Positions 39,496 through 48,935 of a stretch of 64,000 nucleotides of DNA are shown here, in pieces. The notes under the pieces are model-generated. The model was not told where the DNA came from and ran no database searches. It saw nothing but the letters and a program-made list of their open reading frames with translations. Positions within the stretch are counted from its first letter, which is position 1. Each line of letters opens with the position of its first letter. Source of the DNA: UBA6898 sp964463135. GTDB taxonomy: Bacteria; Nitrospirota; Thermodesulfovibrionia; Thermodesulfovibrionales; UBA6898. A program made the position numbers and the translations under genes. Where the stretch lies: the NCBI GenBank assembly GCA_964463135.1, contig CAYXBA010000012.1:1-64000 (forward strand), read 5' to 3'.

Positions 39496-40202
39496 GCGAG
39501 TTGAAAAGACATGATACGCATGAGGAGCCGGCAATGACAGGGGACTCCCCCCTGAGGCCGGAACGCGGGCATGCACGGAAACAGGAAAAGTCGGTAATCC
39601 GCGAGAATATCGAAGCGATACTGATAGCACTGGTGATCGCAATCGTGATCAGGACGTTTGCGATACAGGCGTTCAAGATCCCCTCGGGCTCCATGCTCGA
39701 AACCCTTCAGATCGGCGACCATATACTCGTCAATAAAATTGTTTACGGGACCCCTATTGATGTTCCCTTTACGAACATCAATCTCTTCTGGATGCCGGGG
39801 TTCAAGAAACCGCAGAGGGGTGATATCCTGGTATTCAAATACCCCGAGGACCCGAAGAGGGATTTCATCAAAAGAACGGTAGCTGTCGGCGGCGATGTCG
39901 TCGAAGCCAGGGACAAGGTCCTGTATGTGAACGGTAAGCCGGCGACCGAGCCGTATGCGGTGTACAAGGATGAAACGGTCAGACCGCGGGCAACGGACAA
40001 GAGGGATAACTTTGGTCCGCTGACCGTACCTGAGGGCAAGGTCTTTATGATGGGAGACAACCGGGACCAGAGCTATGACAGCAGGTTTTGGGGACCGGTC
40101 GATCTGAAGCAGATCAAAGGCAAGGCGGTCATCATTTACTGGTCCTGGGATTCAGCAAAAAAATGGAACCATCTTAACAGAATAGGGAGGCTTGTGAAAT
40201 GA
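39492..40202 (+). CDS. lepB: Signal peptidase I (LepB)
   Basis: A 236-residue membrane protease that removes signal peptides. A polar N-terminal segment of about 35 residues is followed by one helix (ILIALVIAIVIRTFAIQAF) and the catalytic Ser in IPSGSMLETL, the general base Lys in FIKRTVAVGGD, and MGDNRDQSYDSRFWG. It overlaps lepA by 4 nt and the next gene by 4 nt (ATGA), so the three are translationally coupled. Confidence 0.96.
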   Translation: MSELKRHDTHEEPAMTGDSPLRPERGHARKQEKSVIRENIEAILIALVIAIVIRTFAIQAFKIPSGSMLETLQIGDHILVNKIVYGTPIDVPFTNINLFWMPGFKKPQRGDILVFKYPEDPKRDFIKRTVAVGGDVVEARDKVLYVNGKPATEPYAVYKDETVRPRATDKRDNFGPLTVPEGKVFMMGDNRDQSYDSRFWGPVDLKQIKGKAVIIYWSWDSAKKWNHLNRIGRLVK

Positions 40203-40546
40203 AAAGAAATATGGGAGAAAAAGGCTTTATCAAGGCACTGCTCGGGCTTCTCCTTCTTGCTGCCATTATCGTTTCCCTGGTGCTTTTCGCCAAACCCTAC
40301 TACCGCTCTTACACGCTCGGCGCTCATACGCGTGATTTTCTCAAGACCGAGATCGGCGATGTTGCCAAAATACGTGAAAATGTGATGAAAGACGCTGATG
40401 AACTCGGCATAAAACTGAACGATTCCGATCTTACGGTGACCATTGAAAATAAGATCGTGAAGGTGAAGGCGACTTGGCAGGATACCGTGGACTTCTGGGG
40501 TTATTACCAGAAGACGTTCGATTTTGAGATGAATGAGGAATTCTGA
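40199..40546 (+). CDS. DUF4845-like single-pass membrane protein
   Basis: A 115-residue protein. A lysine-rich N-terminus and one helix (ALLGLLLLAAIIVSLVLFAK) are followed by a soluble extracytoplasmic domain, with GIKLNDSDLTVTIENKIVKV and a Trp-Tyr rich end. The position directly after lepB and the pattern match DUF4845, whose function is unknown. Its stop codon touches the TTG start of ribE. Confidence 0.75.
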   Translation: MKRNMGEKGFIKALLGLLLLAAIIVSLVLFAKPYYRSYTLGAHTRDFLKTEIGDVAKIRENVMKDADELGIKLNDSDLTVTIENKIVKVKATWQDTVDFWGYYQKTFDFEMNEEF

Positions 40547-41182
40547 TTGTTCACCGGTCTTGTCGTTGAATTGGGGGATATTGTTTCCCTTGAGAAGCGG
40601 GGGAACGGCGCACGGCTTTTTCTTGATGCAAAGACCCTCAGCCGGGAAGCAAAGCTTGGGGACAGTATAGCGATAAACGGCACCTGTCTCACGGTTGTCG
40701 AGATCAGGGGGACGACGCTGGCCTTTGATATCTCGGACGAGACGCTGAGGTCCTCAAATCTCGGAGAACTCAAAGTCAGGGACCGGGTCAATCTTGAGCC
40801 CGCATTGCGGCTGAACGACAGGCTTGGCGGCCATTTTGTGACCGGCCATATTGACGGTGTCGGCAGGATTCGCTCAAAGAGCCTGGAGGGCGAGGTCTAT
40901 AAGATCGTCATAGAGACCGAGCCCTGGATCGCAGAATATCTCGTGGAAAAAGGTTCGGTTGCGGTCGACGGCATAAGCCTGACCGTTGTTGATGTGATGC
41001 GGGACGGGTTTTCACTGGTGATCATCCCGCATACGGCGAAAATGACCACGCTTGGACATAAGACTGCTGGCGACCGGGTGAATGTCGAGGTTGATATACT
41101 GGGCAAGTACGTTTCAAAATACCTGAAAAAAGGGAAGGATGCAGATCTCATGCAGACTCTGAAGGCATCAGGGTTTGCGTAG
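40547..41182 (+). CDS. ribE: Riboflavin synthase (alpha chain)
   Basis: A 211-residue enzyme that converts two lumazines into riboflavin and pyrimidine. Two lumazine-binding repeats, one starting with MFTGLVVELGDIVSLEKRGN and the other GHFVTGHIDGVGRIRS. The TTG at 40547 is the start: the family almost always begins MFTG and GAGGAA stands just before. It abuts the preceding stop. Next comes ribBA, 50 nt away. Confidence 0.95.
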   Translation: MFTGLVVELGDIVSLEKRGNGARLFLDAKTLSREAKLGDSIAINGTCLTVVEIRGTTLAFDISDETLRSSNLGELKVRDRVNLEPALRLNDRLGGHFVTGHIDGVGRIRSKSLEGEVYKIVIETEPWIAEYLVEKGSVAVDGISLTVVDVMRDGFSLVIIPHTAKMTTLGHKTAGDRVNVEVDILGKYVSKYLKKGKDADLMQTLKASGFA

Positions 41183-41232
41183 CCGCCGCTAACTGAATGT
41201 AATTAAGGATAAATGGAAATAAAGGAGCTACG

Positions 41233-42447
41233 ATGCAGCAGAAACATAAATTCAATACCATAGACGAAGCGATCGAGGACATTGCCAAAGGCAAGATGGT
41301 CATCCTTGTTGATGACGAGGACCGGGAGAACGAAGGCGACCTTTGTATGGCAGCAGAGAAGGTCACGCCTGCGGCGATCAATTTCATGGCAAAACACGGC
41401 AGGGGGCTTATCTGCCTTTCCCTTACGGGTGAACGGGTTGAGGAATTAAAGCTGCCGATGATGTCTGAGGCGAACACCTCTTCTTTCGGCACGGCCTTCA
41501 CGGTCTCGATCGAGGCGAAGAAGGGCGTGACTACCGGCATATCCGCGGCAGACAGGGCAGTGACGATCCTGGCTGCGATCGATCCAAAATCAACGCATGA
41601 GGACCTTGCCCGTCCCGGCCATGTTTTCCCCCTCAGGGCAAAGCGCGGCGGCGTGCTCCAGCGAGCAGGTCAGACCGAAGGGTCTGTCGATCTCTCCCGT
41701 CTTGCCGGGCTGAATCCTTCCGGCGTCATCTGCGAGATCATGAATGACGACGGCACCATGTCCCGCGTGCCCGAGCTCATGGAGTTCGCAAAGCATCATC
41801 ATATGAAGATCGTGACGATCAAGGACCTCATCAAATACCGGACGCGTATCGAGCGGTTTGTCCGCCGCGAATCAACGACCGTGTTGCCGACCGAGTTCGG
41901 TGACTTCACGGTGATCGCGTACGCCAATGACGTGGATGCAAATGTGCATCTTGCCCTGGTGAAGGGCGAGATCAGCAAGAACGATTCGGTCCTTGTGCGG
42001 GTGCATTCCGAGTGCCTGACCGGCGATGTCTTCGGCTCCAAGAGATGCGACTGCGGAGAACAGCTGCATAAGGCGATGAAGATCATCAGCAAGGAAGGAC
42101 AGGGAGTGATCCTCTATATGCGGCAGGAAGGCCGCGGCATCGGCTTGGTGAACAAACTCCGGGCGTATGAGCTGCAGGACAAGGGACTTGATACGGTCGA
42201 GGCGAACCTCAAGCTCGGGTTCAAGCCTGACCTGCGGGATTACGGCATCGGCGCGCAGATCCTTGTTGATCTCGGCGTGCGCAAGATGCGCTTGATGACG
42301 AACAATCCGAAGAAGATCGTAGGCCTCGAGGGGTACGGCCTCAAGGTCGTTGAGCGGGTGCCGATGGAGATAACGCCTCAGGACCGGAACCTCGGTTATC
42401 TCAAGACAAAGAAGAAAAAGCTTGGACATATGCTGAGCAATGTATAG
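41233..42447 (+). CDS. ribBA: Bifunctional DHBP synthase / GTP cyclohydrolase II
   Basis: A 404-residue two-domain enzyme of riboflavin synthesis. Domain 1 (about 1-205) makes 3,4-dihydroxybutanone 4-phosphate (VDDEDRENEGD, GHVFPLRAKRGGVLQRAGQT). Domain 2 (205-404) opens the GTP ring; its zinc cysteines are in CLTGDVFGSKRCDCG and the active site in MRQEGRGIGLVNKL. Both domains seem complete. It sits between ribE and ribH. Confidence 0.96.
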   Translation: MQQKHKFNTIDEAIEDIAKGKMVILVDDEDRENEGDLCMAAEKVTPAAINFMAKHGRGLICLSLTGERVEELKLPMMSEANTSSFGTAFTVSIEAKKGVTTGISAADRAVTILAAIDPKSTHEDLARPGHVFPLRAKRGGVLQRAGQTEGSVDLSRLAGLNPSGVICEIMNDDGTMSRVPELMEFAKHHHMKIVTIKDLIKYRTRIERFVRRESTTVLPTEFGDFTVIAYANDVDANVHLALVKGEISKNDSVLVRVHSECLTGDVFGSKRCDCGEQLHKAMKIISKEGQGVILYMRQEGRGIGLVNKLRAYELQDKGLDTVEANLKLGFKPDLRDYGIGAQILVDLGVRKMRLMTNNPKKIVGLEGYGLKVVERVPMEITPQDRNLGYLKTKKKKLGHMLSNV

Positions 42448-42465
42448 GAGCAACAGGAGGAAACC

Positions 42466-42927
42466 ATGAAAATTATCCAGGGTGAATTACAGGCAAAGGG
42501 ACTGAAGTTTGCGATCATCGTGAGCAGATTCAATGATTTTATTACCGGCAAGCTCCTCGACGGTGCAGTGGACGCTCTTCTGAGGCACGGCGCAAAAGAT
42601 GAGGACATTGATGTCGTAAAGGTGCCGGGTGCCTTTGAGATCCCTCTTGCTGCCAAAAAAGTTGCAGCGAAGGGCTCTTACGATGCAGTGATCTGCCTTG
42701 GTACGGTCATCAGGGGTGCAACGCCTCACTTTGACTATGTTGCAGCAGAGGTCTCCAAAGGTGTTGCATCAGCCTCGCTCGATACGGGTGTGCCGATCGC
42801 CTTTGGCGTACTCACCACCGATACGATCGAACAGGCGGTCGAACGGGCAGGCACCAAGAGCGGCAATAAGGGGTTCGATGCTGCGGTCACTGCCATAGAA
42901 ATGGCCCAGGTCTTTAAAAAGTTATAA
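42466..42927 (+). CDS. ribH: 6,7-dimethyl-8-ribityllumazine synthase
   Basis: A 153-residue protein that condenses ArP with DHBP to lumazine and forms icosahedral shells in many bacteria. Family motifs: IVSRFNDFITGKLLDGA, VKVPGAFEIPLAAKKVA, CLGTVIRGATPHFDYVA, and VPIAFGVLTTDTIEQA. RBS GGAGGAAACC precedes the ATG. It ends 82 nt before nusB; the gap is a short inverted repeat. Confidence 0.97.
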   Translation: MKIIQGELQAKGLKFAIIVSRFNDFITGKLLDGAVDALLRHGAKDEDIDVVKVPGAFEIPLAAKKVAAKGSYDAVICLGTVIRGATPHFDYVAAEVSKGVASASLDTGVPIAFGVLTTDTIEQAVERAGTKSGNKGFDAAVTAIEMAQVFKKL

Positions 42928-43005
42928 GTAATGGGTGATGTGTAATGAGTAAAAGAGCTGAACAAAGGGTGTTACCCATAACCCATTACTCATTACCCAT
43001 CACTG
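42928..43005. repeat. Intergenic imperfect inverted repeat between ribH and nusB
   Basis: GTGATGTGTAATGAGTA pairs with TACTCATTACCCATCAC across a loop. It belongs to the GTAATGAGT-like word family also seen at 318-355, 20751-20810 and 53131-53170. Confidence 0.65.
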
Positions 43006-43009
43006 CCTT

Positions 43010-43420
43010 ATGAACCGTCGCAAGGCCAGGGAACTTGCCCTCCAGATGCTCTTTCAGTATGAATTTACCGGACACCGGTCTGATTTTCGTGCTGTGGAGG
43101 ACCTTGATCCAACAAAGAAGGAACATAAGGATATCAAGGCATTTTCCGAAGAGCTCGTGAGCGGTACCCTTGAACATCTTGAAGAAATAGATGAAAGGAT
43201 CCGTCAGGCTGCAGAGCACTGGAAGATGGACCGCATGGCCTCGGTCGACAGGAACATCATGCGCTTTGCGGTCTTCGAACTCCTGTACCGCAATGATATC
43301 CCCCCGAAGGTGACGATCAATGAGTCGCTCGAAATAGCAAAGAAGTTCTCATCCTCAGAAGCAGCCTCATTCATCAACGGCCTCCTGGACAAGATAGCAC
43401 GCGAGAGCCGGAAAAAGTAA
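43010..43420 (+). CDS. nusB: Transcription antitermination factor NusB
   Basis: A 136-residue helical RNA-binding protein of the NusB family: RRKARELALQMLFQYEFTG, RMASVDRNIMRFAVFELLYR and INESLEIAKKFSSSEAASFI. It acts in rRNA transcription antitermination with NusE. The common ribH-nusB context is kept. Confidence 0.95.
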   Translation: MNRRKARELALQMLFQYEFTGHRSDFRAVEDLDPTKKEHKDIKAFSEELVSGTLEHLEEIDERIRQAAEHWKMDRMASVDRNIMRFAVFELLYRNDIPPKVTINESLEIAKKFSSSEAASFINGLLDKIARESRKK

Positions 43421-43502
43421 GTCACAGAATTCTGTTTCGGATGTTCATTTTATAACTCTTGGTATAAAATAGAGACCCGAAAATGATTATACGAGGTGAA
43501 CC

Positions 43503-44801
43503 ATGATCGAACGATATACACGAAAAGAGATGGGAAAGCTCTGGGCGCCCCAAAACAGGTTCCAGAAGTGGCTTGATGTCGAGATCGCAGCCTGCGAAGC
43601 ATGGGCCGAGCTCGGTAAGATCCCCGGGACCGCGCTTGCAGTAATAAAAAAGAAGGCCGGCTTTGATGTCGGACGCATTGATGAGATAGAGGCTGTGGTT
43701 AAGCATGATGTTATTGCGTTTCTTACGTCTGTTGCCGAGAAGGTCGGTCCTGAGTCGCGCTATGTGCATAAAGGGCTCACCTCTTCAGACATTGTGGACA
43801 CGGCACAGTCCCTGCTCATGAAAGAGGCTGCCGGCATCATCATCAGGGACCTCAAGGGCCTCATCGCTGTCCTGAAGGAGCAGGCCTTTCGGTACAAGAA
43901 CACGGTCTGCATCGGCAGGAGCCATGGCGTGCATGCAGAGCCGATGACCTTTGGCCTCAAGTTCACCCTCTGGTACGAAGAGGCGAAAAGGAACCTCGAG
44001 AGGATGGAGAGGGCACGGAAGACCATCAGCATCGGCAAGTTCTCCGGTGCGGTCGGGACCTTCTCGAACATCCCGGTTGCGATCGAGGAAAAGGTCTGCG
44101 CCAGGCTTGGTCTGAAGCCCGAGCCGATCGCGACCCAGGTGGTGCAGAGGGACAGGCATGCGGAATACCTCTCAACCCTTGCGATCATCGCAGCGTCCAT
44201 AGAGAAGATCGTGGTCGAGATCAGGCATCTCCAGAGAACAGAGGTGCTTGAGGCAGAGGAGCCTTTTGCAAAAGGCCAGAAGGGTTCGTCGGCAATGCCG
44301 CATAAGCGTAATCCTGTGGGCTGCGAGAACCTCTCGGGCCTCGCGCGCATAGTGCGGACGAATGCCCTCGCAGCGATGGAAAACGTTGCCCTCTGGCATG
44401 AGCGTGATATTTCTCATTCCTCTGTGGAGCGGGTGATCATCCCTGACAGCACCACCCTTGTCGATTATATGCTGCACCGGCTGACCGGCATCCTTTCCGG
44501 TCTCCAGGTGTACCCGGAGCGGATGCTGGAGAACCTGAACAGGAGCTACGGCCTGTATAACTCACAGAACGTGCTGATCAGTCTTACAGAGAAGGGCATG
44601 ACGCGTGAGGATGCATACGCCCTGGTGCAGAAGAATGCGATGATGAGCTGGAAAACAAGGAAGCAGTTCAAGGCACTTCTGGCAAAGGACAAAGAGGTGA
44701 AGAAATACTTCACTGCCAAAGAGCTGAATGACATCTTCGATCTGAAGCACTATTTCAAAAATGTGGACTATATATTCAAGAGAGTATTCGGCAAGGCCTG
44801 A
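43503..44801 (+). CDS. purB: Adenylosuccinate lyase
   Basis: A 432-residue fumarase-superfamily enzyme acting twice in purine synthesis. Conserved segments: KGLTSSDIVDTAQS, GRSHGVHAEPMTFG, and the signature KGSSAMPHKRNPV with the catalytic Ser loop. GAGGTGAACC precedes the ATG. It is followed 12 nt later by purL, an uninterrupted purine pair. Confidence 0.97.
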   Translation: MIERYTRKEMGKLWAPQNRFQKWLDVEIAACEAWAELGKIPGTALAVIKKKAGFDVGRIDEIEAVVKHDVIAFLTSVAEKVGPESRYVHKGLTSSDIVDTAQSLLMKEAAGIIIRDLKGLIAVLKEQAFRYKNTVCIGRSHGVHAEPMTFGLKFTLWYEEAKRNLERMERARKTISIGKFSGAVGTFSNIPVAIEEKVCARLGLKPEPIATQVVQRDRHAEYLSTLAIIAASIEKIVVEIRHLQRTEVLEAEEPFAKGQKGSSAMPHKRNPVGCENLSGLARIVRTNALAAMENVALWHERDISHSSVERVIIPDSTTLVDYMLHRLTGILSGLQVYPERMLENLNRSYGLYNSQNVLISLTEKGMTREDAYALVQKNAMMSWKTRKQFKALLAKDKEVKKYFTAKELNDIFDLKHYFKNVDYIFKRVFGKA

Positions 44802-44813
44802 GGTATTGCAAGG

Positions 44814-47800
44814 ATGCCGCTGATATACCGCTATAAAACACCTGCTGTTACCGAAGCACAGAGGAAAGACCTTCTGGCCCGGGCAAAAAAGACGATCTCC
44901 GGGGCTATTAAGAATATCGTAACAGAGTTCTGTTTTTATATTGATACGTCTGCTCCGATGACGCCGGATGAGTCGGAGCTCCTTCGCTGGCTCCTGAGCG
45001 AGACCTTCGAACCTGATCAATACTCCGAGAACAGTTTTTTAACTCATCACGCATCACGCATCACGCATCACAGTCTTTTAGAGATCGGCCCTCGCATGAA
45101 CTTTACCACTGCCTGGTCGACCAATGCGGTTGCTGTCTGTCATTCCTGCGGCCTGAACAAGATATCACGGATAGAGAGGTCCCGCCGCTATCGGATAGAA
45201 TCAGCAAGAAAACTGGATACTGCACGCATTGCGAAATTCGCTGAAGGCCTCCATGACCGCATGACAGAGTGCGTGTATCCTGACCAGCTCAGGACCTTTG
45301 AAACAGGCATCACGCCTGCTCCGGTCATTACGATTCCCCTGATAGAGGAGGGCAGGGCAGCGCTCGAGAGGATAAACCGTGAGATGGGCCTCGGCCTTGA
45401 TGATTGGGACATTGACTATTACTACAACCTCTTTGTGAAGGATATCGGCAGAAACCCGACCAACGTGGAATGTTTTGATCTGAGCCAGTCGAATAGCGAA
45501 CACTCGCGCCACTGGTTTTTCAGGGGCAGGCTTGTGGTTGACGGCAAAGAAGTGCCGGGCAACCTCATGAAGATCATCAAACAGACCCTTGATGCCCGTC
45601 CGGGCAACAGCGTCATCGCATTCAAGGACAACTCAAGTGCGATCAGGGGCTATGAGATCAGGACGATCATCCCTGAGATGCCGGGCAATGCATCGCGGTT
45701 CAAAGAGGTGCAGCGCGACTATAACATCATCTTTACTGCAGAGACGCATAATTTCCCGAGCGGCGTAGCGCCGTTTCCGGGGGCTGAAACAGGGACCGGC
45801 GGCAGGATCAGGGACGTGCAGGCAACAGGGACCGGCTCGCTGTTTATAGCAGGTACAGCTGCCTACTGTGTCGGAAATCTGCAGATCCCCGGATATGTAC
45901 TGCCATGGGAAGACAGTTCCTTTGCGTACCCGTCTAACCTTGCCAGCCCTCTGAACATCGAGATCCAGGCAAGCGACGGGGCATCGGATTACGGCAATAA
46001 GTTCGGCGAGCCGCTGATCCAGGGATTTACCCGTTCACTCGGCCTGAGGCTGCCTGACCATGAGCGGAGAGAATGGCTCAAACCGATCATGTTCACTGCC
46101 GGGGTTGGCCAGATGGATGCAGGACATACGGAAAAGAACGAACCGGCAAAAGGCATGCTTGTCACCAAGGTAGGCGGACCTGCATACCGCATCGGCATGG
46201 GCGGCGGTGCAGCCTCGAGCATGATCCAGGGGCAGAATGTCGCTGAACTCGATTTCAATGCCGTGCAGCGCGGCGATGCCGAGATGGAACAGAAGATGAA
46301 CCGGGTGATCCGGGCATGCGTGGAGCTCGGCGAACGGAACCCGATCGTCAGCATCCATGACCAGGGAGCAGGAGGCAACTGCAATGTGGTGAAAGAGATC
46401 ATCTATCCAGCAGGTGCGAAGATAGAGATCAGAAAGATCCAGCTTGGCGACAATACGCTTTCGGTACTCGAAATATGGGGTGCGGAGTATCAGGAGCAGA
46501 ATGCCCTGCTTATCAGCCCTGAACGGTCAGAGGAGTTTCTCAGCCTCTGCAGAAGGGAGAAGGTCCCCTGCGCATTCATCGGCGAGATCTCTGGCGACGG
46601 ATACATTGTTCTTCATGACGAGACAGACGGAAGCACGCCGGTCAATCTGCACCTCGAAAAGATTCTCGGCAGTATGCCGCAGAAGACCTTTGTTCTCGAC
46701 CGGAGAAATCGTGAAAGAACTCCGCTTTCCCTTCCTGAAGGGCTTACCGTGAGGGACGTCCTTGACCGCGTGCTGAGGCTTATTTCTGTCGGCTCGAAAA
46801 GGTTCCTTGCCAGCAAGGTAGACCGGTCGGTTACCGGTCTGATCGCACAGCAGCAGTGCGTCGGTCCGCTCCAGCTTACGGTCTCTGATGTGGCTGTTAT
46901 AGCGCAGAGCCATTTCGGCGTAACCGGCGCTGCCATCTCGATCGGCGAACAGCCGTTAAAAGGCCTCATCTCTCCTGCTGCCATGGCAAGGATGTCTGTG
47001 GCAGAGGCAGTCACGAATATCATGTGGGCAAGGATAAGCAGCCTTGAGGATATCAAATGCTCGGGCAACTGGATGTGGGCGCCGAAGCTTCCCGGCGAGG
47101 GTGCGGATCTTTATGATGCGGCCGTTGCGATGCGGGATATCATGATCAGCCTCGGCATTGCTATAGACGGCGGCAAGGACAGCCTGTCCATGGCGGCCAA
47201 GGTGACGAATGCTGACAACACGACCGAGATCGTCAAGTCACCCGGGACCCTGGTCATCTCCGCGTACGCTACCTGCCCGGATATCAATAAAGTCATAACC
47301 CCTGACATCAAGCTGCCCGGCAGGAGCAGGCTCATTTTTATTGACATGGGCAAAGGCAGCAGGACCGGCGGGTCAGCACTTGCGCAGTGCTATGGCCAGG
47401 CCGGAAATGAGTCGCCTGATGTTGATGATGTTGCCCTGCTGAAGAACGGCTTTTCTGCTATCCAGGAGTTTATCGACAAAGGGCTGATACTGGCAGGTCA
47501 TGACCGGAGCGACGGCGGCCTCGTAACGACCCTTCTGGAAATGGCCTTTGCAGGCAACTGCGGTATAGACATAAACATCAGGCATGAGGCAAAGGGCAAA
47601 GGGCAAGAGGACATAGTAGCGGTTCTCTTTGCAGAGGAACTCGGCATGGTGATCGAATACCTGCCGAAACATGAAAAGAAGATCAGGAAGATCCTGGACG
47701 AAAAAAGGTTGCCCTATCAGGACATCGGCAGGACGCTCAGAAAAAAGACGATCACTGTTTCGGTAAACGATGAAGCGGCGCTGAACGAGGATATGCGGGT

Positions 47801-48764
47801 CCTCAGAGGGGTATGGGAGGAGACGAGCCATCAGCTTGACAGGCTCCAGAGAAATCCTCTATCTGCAAAGGAAGAAAAGAAGGTCATCTATAACCGAAAG
47901 GGACAGACCTTCGAACTCTCCTTTACTCCGGAGAATACACCAGAAGAGGTTCTTAACAGGACGGACAAGCCCAGGGTTGCCATTATCCGCGATGAGGGAA
48001 GCAACGGAGACAGGGAGATGACTTCAGCATTTTTCCAGGCAGGGTTCGATGTCTGGGACGTGACCATGACGGACTTTCTTGAGCAGAAGGTGAACCTTGA
48101 GCAGTTCAGGGGTGTGGTCTTTGTCGGCGGATTCAGCTATGCAGATGTGCTCGATTCAGCCAAGGGCTGGGCAGGCGTCATACGGTTCAACAGGGATATC
48201 TGGCAGCAGTTCCAGAACTTTTATCACAGGCCTGACACCTTCAGCCTCGGCGTATGCAACGGCTGCCAGCTCTCTGCGCTCCTCGGCTGGGTGCCATGGC
48301 AGGGCATAGACAACAGGAACCAGCCGCGGTTCATCCATAATATCTCCGGCAGGTTCGAATCCCGGTTCTCATCGTTAAGGATCTTCGAAAGCCCGTCGAT
48401 CATGCTGAAGGGCATGGAGAACTCTGTGCTTGGTGTCTGGGTCGCTCATGGTGAAGGTCATGCCTATTTCCCGGACAGCTCGATAAAGGAGAGGGTCCTT
48501 CGCGAAGGCCTTGCCCCTGCGCGATATGCGGATGACAGCGGCAATCCCACTGAAGTGTATCCCTTCAATCCGAACGGTTCGCCTGAAGGCATTGCAGCAC
48601 TCTGCTCGCCCGACGGCAGGCATCTTGCCATGATGCCGCACCCTGAGCGCGTATTCCTGAAATGGCAGTGGGCGTACATGCCTGAGGAATGGAAAAGGGA
48701 TCTGAATGCATCGCCATGGCTCATGATGTTCCAGAATGCCAGAAAGTGGTGTGAAAGGTCCTGA
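44814..48764 (+). CDS. purL: Phosphoribosylformylglycinamidine synthase (single-chain PurL)
   Basis: A 1316-residue enzyme with the PurS-like, synthetase and glutaminase parts in one chain. Substrate and ATP motifs: TAETHNFPSGVAPFPGAETG, IHDQGAGGNCNV and HDRSDGGLVTTLLEMAFAG. C-terminal glutaminase: VGGFSYAD, Cys in LGVCNGCQL, His and Glu in MPHPERVF. It uses glutamine for the FGAM step. Near residue 77 an in-frame insertion THHASRITHHS is encoded by four 7-bp CATCACG units. Confidence 0.96.
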   Translation: MPLIYRYKTPAVTEAQRKDLLARAKKTISGAIKNIVTEFCFYIDTSAPMTPDESELLRWLLSETFEPDQYSENSFLTHHASRITHHSLLEIGPRMNFTTAWSTNAVAVCHSCGLNKISRIERSRRYRIESARKLDTARIAKFAEGLHDRMTECVYPDQLRTFETGITPAPVITIPLIEEGRAALERINREMGLGLDDWDIDYYYNLFVKDIGRNPTNVECFDLSQSNSEHSRHWFFRGRLVVDGKEVPGNLMKIIKQTLDARPGNSVIAFKDNSSAIRGYEIRTIIPEMPGNASRFKEVQRDYNIIFTAETHNFPSGVAPFPGAETGTGGRIRDVQATGTGSLFIAGTAAYCVGNLQIPGYVLPWEDSSFAYPSNLASPLNIEIQASDGASDYGNKFGEPLIQGFTRSLGLRLPDHERREWLKPIMFTAGVGQMDAGHTEKNEPAKGMLVTKVGGPAYRIGMGGGAASSMIQGQNVAELDFNAVQRGDAEMEQKMNRVIRACVELGERNPIVSIHDQGAGGNCNVVKEIIYPAGAKIEIRKIQLGDNTLSVLEIWGAEYQEQNALLISPERSEEFLSLCRREKVPCAFIGEISGDGYIVLHDETDGSTPVNLHLEKILGSMPQKTFVLDRRNRERTPLSLPEGLTVRDVLDRVLRLISVGSKRFLASKVDRSVTGLIAQQQCVGPLQLTVSDVAVIAQSHFGVTGAAISIGEQPLKGLISPAAMARMSVAEAVTNIMWARISSLEDIKCSGNWMWAPKLPGEGADLYDAAVAMRDIMISLGIAIDGGKDSLSMAAKVTNADNTTEIVKSPGTLVISAYATCPDINKVITPDIKLPGRSRLIFIDMGKGSRTGGSALAQCYGQAGNESPDVDDVALLKNGFSAIQEFIDKGLILAGHDRSDGGLVTTLLEMAFAGNCGIDINIRHEAKGKGQEDIVAVLFAEELGMVIEYLPKHEKKIRKILDEKRLPYQDIGRTLRKKTITVSVNDEAALNEDMRVLRGVWEETSHQLDRLQRNPLSAKEEKKVIYNRKGQTFELSFTPENTPEEVLNRTDKPRVAIIRDEGSNGDREMTSAFFQAGFDVWDVTMTDFLEQKVNLEQFRGVVFVGGFSYADVLDSAKGWAGVIRFNRDIWQQFQNFYHRPDTFSLGVCNGCQLSALLGWVPWQGIDNRNQPRFIHNISGRFESRFSSLRIFESPSIMLKGMENSVLGVWVAHGEGHAYFPDSSIKERVLREGLAPARYADDSGNPTEVYPFNPNGSPEGIAALCSPDGRHLAMMPHPERVFLKWQWAYMPEEWKRDLNASPWLMMFQNARKWCERS
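45045..45072 (+). repeat. Heptanucleotide tandem repeat inside purL
   Basis: Four consecutive units CATCACG, CATCACG, CATCACG, CATCACA at 45045-45072. The unit is not a multiple of three, so changing the number would shift the frame. The encoded stretch is HHASRITHH-like. Confidence 0.9.
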
Positions 48765-48822
48765 CCGGGCCGCCTCCGCGATGTCATGTGGAACCTTACT
48801 GGTGCTGTATTTCAGGCTTCTT

Positions 48823-48842
48823 ATAACATAAGATAATGTTAT
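48823..48842. promoter_or_regulatory. Palindrome upstream of the Rnf operon
   Basis: ATAACAT-AAGATA-ATGTTAT is a perfect 7-bp inverted repeat, 18 nt ahead of the -35 box. It might bind an activator; the regulator is unknown. Confidence 0.4.
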
Positions 48843-48860
48843 GCAAAAATAAGCTGTCTC

Positions 48861-48890
48861 TTGACAGACCACACTTTGACATGGTATCAA
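48861..48890 (+). promoter_or_regulatory. Putative promoter of the rnf operon
   Basis: TTGACA (48861-48866) and TATCAA (48885-48890), spacing 18 bp, about 46 bp before the rnfC start codon. Confidence 0.45.
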
Positions 48891-48935
48891 ATAGTGTTTT
48901 TTGTTCTCCAAAATCCCAAGGAGGAAATCTTCAGA

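Noticed and set aside
38674..39642. 322-residue minus-strand frame
   Set aside because: Antisense to lepA and lepB, both clear; the frame is an effect of codon composition.
40400..41240. FMN riboswitch before ribE or ribBA
   Set aside because: The genes are packed or only 50 nt apart and no RFN core is visible.
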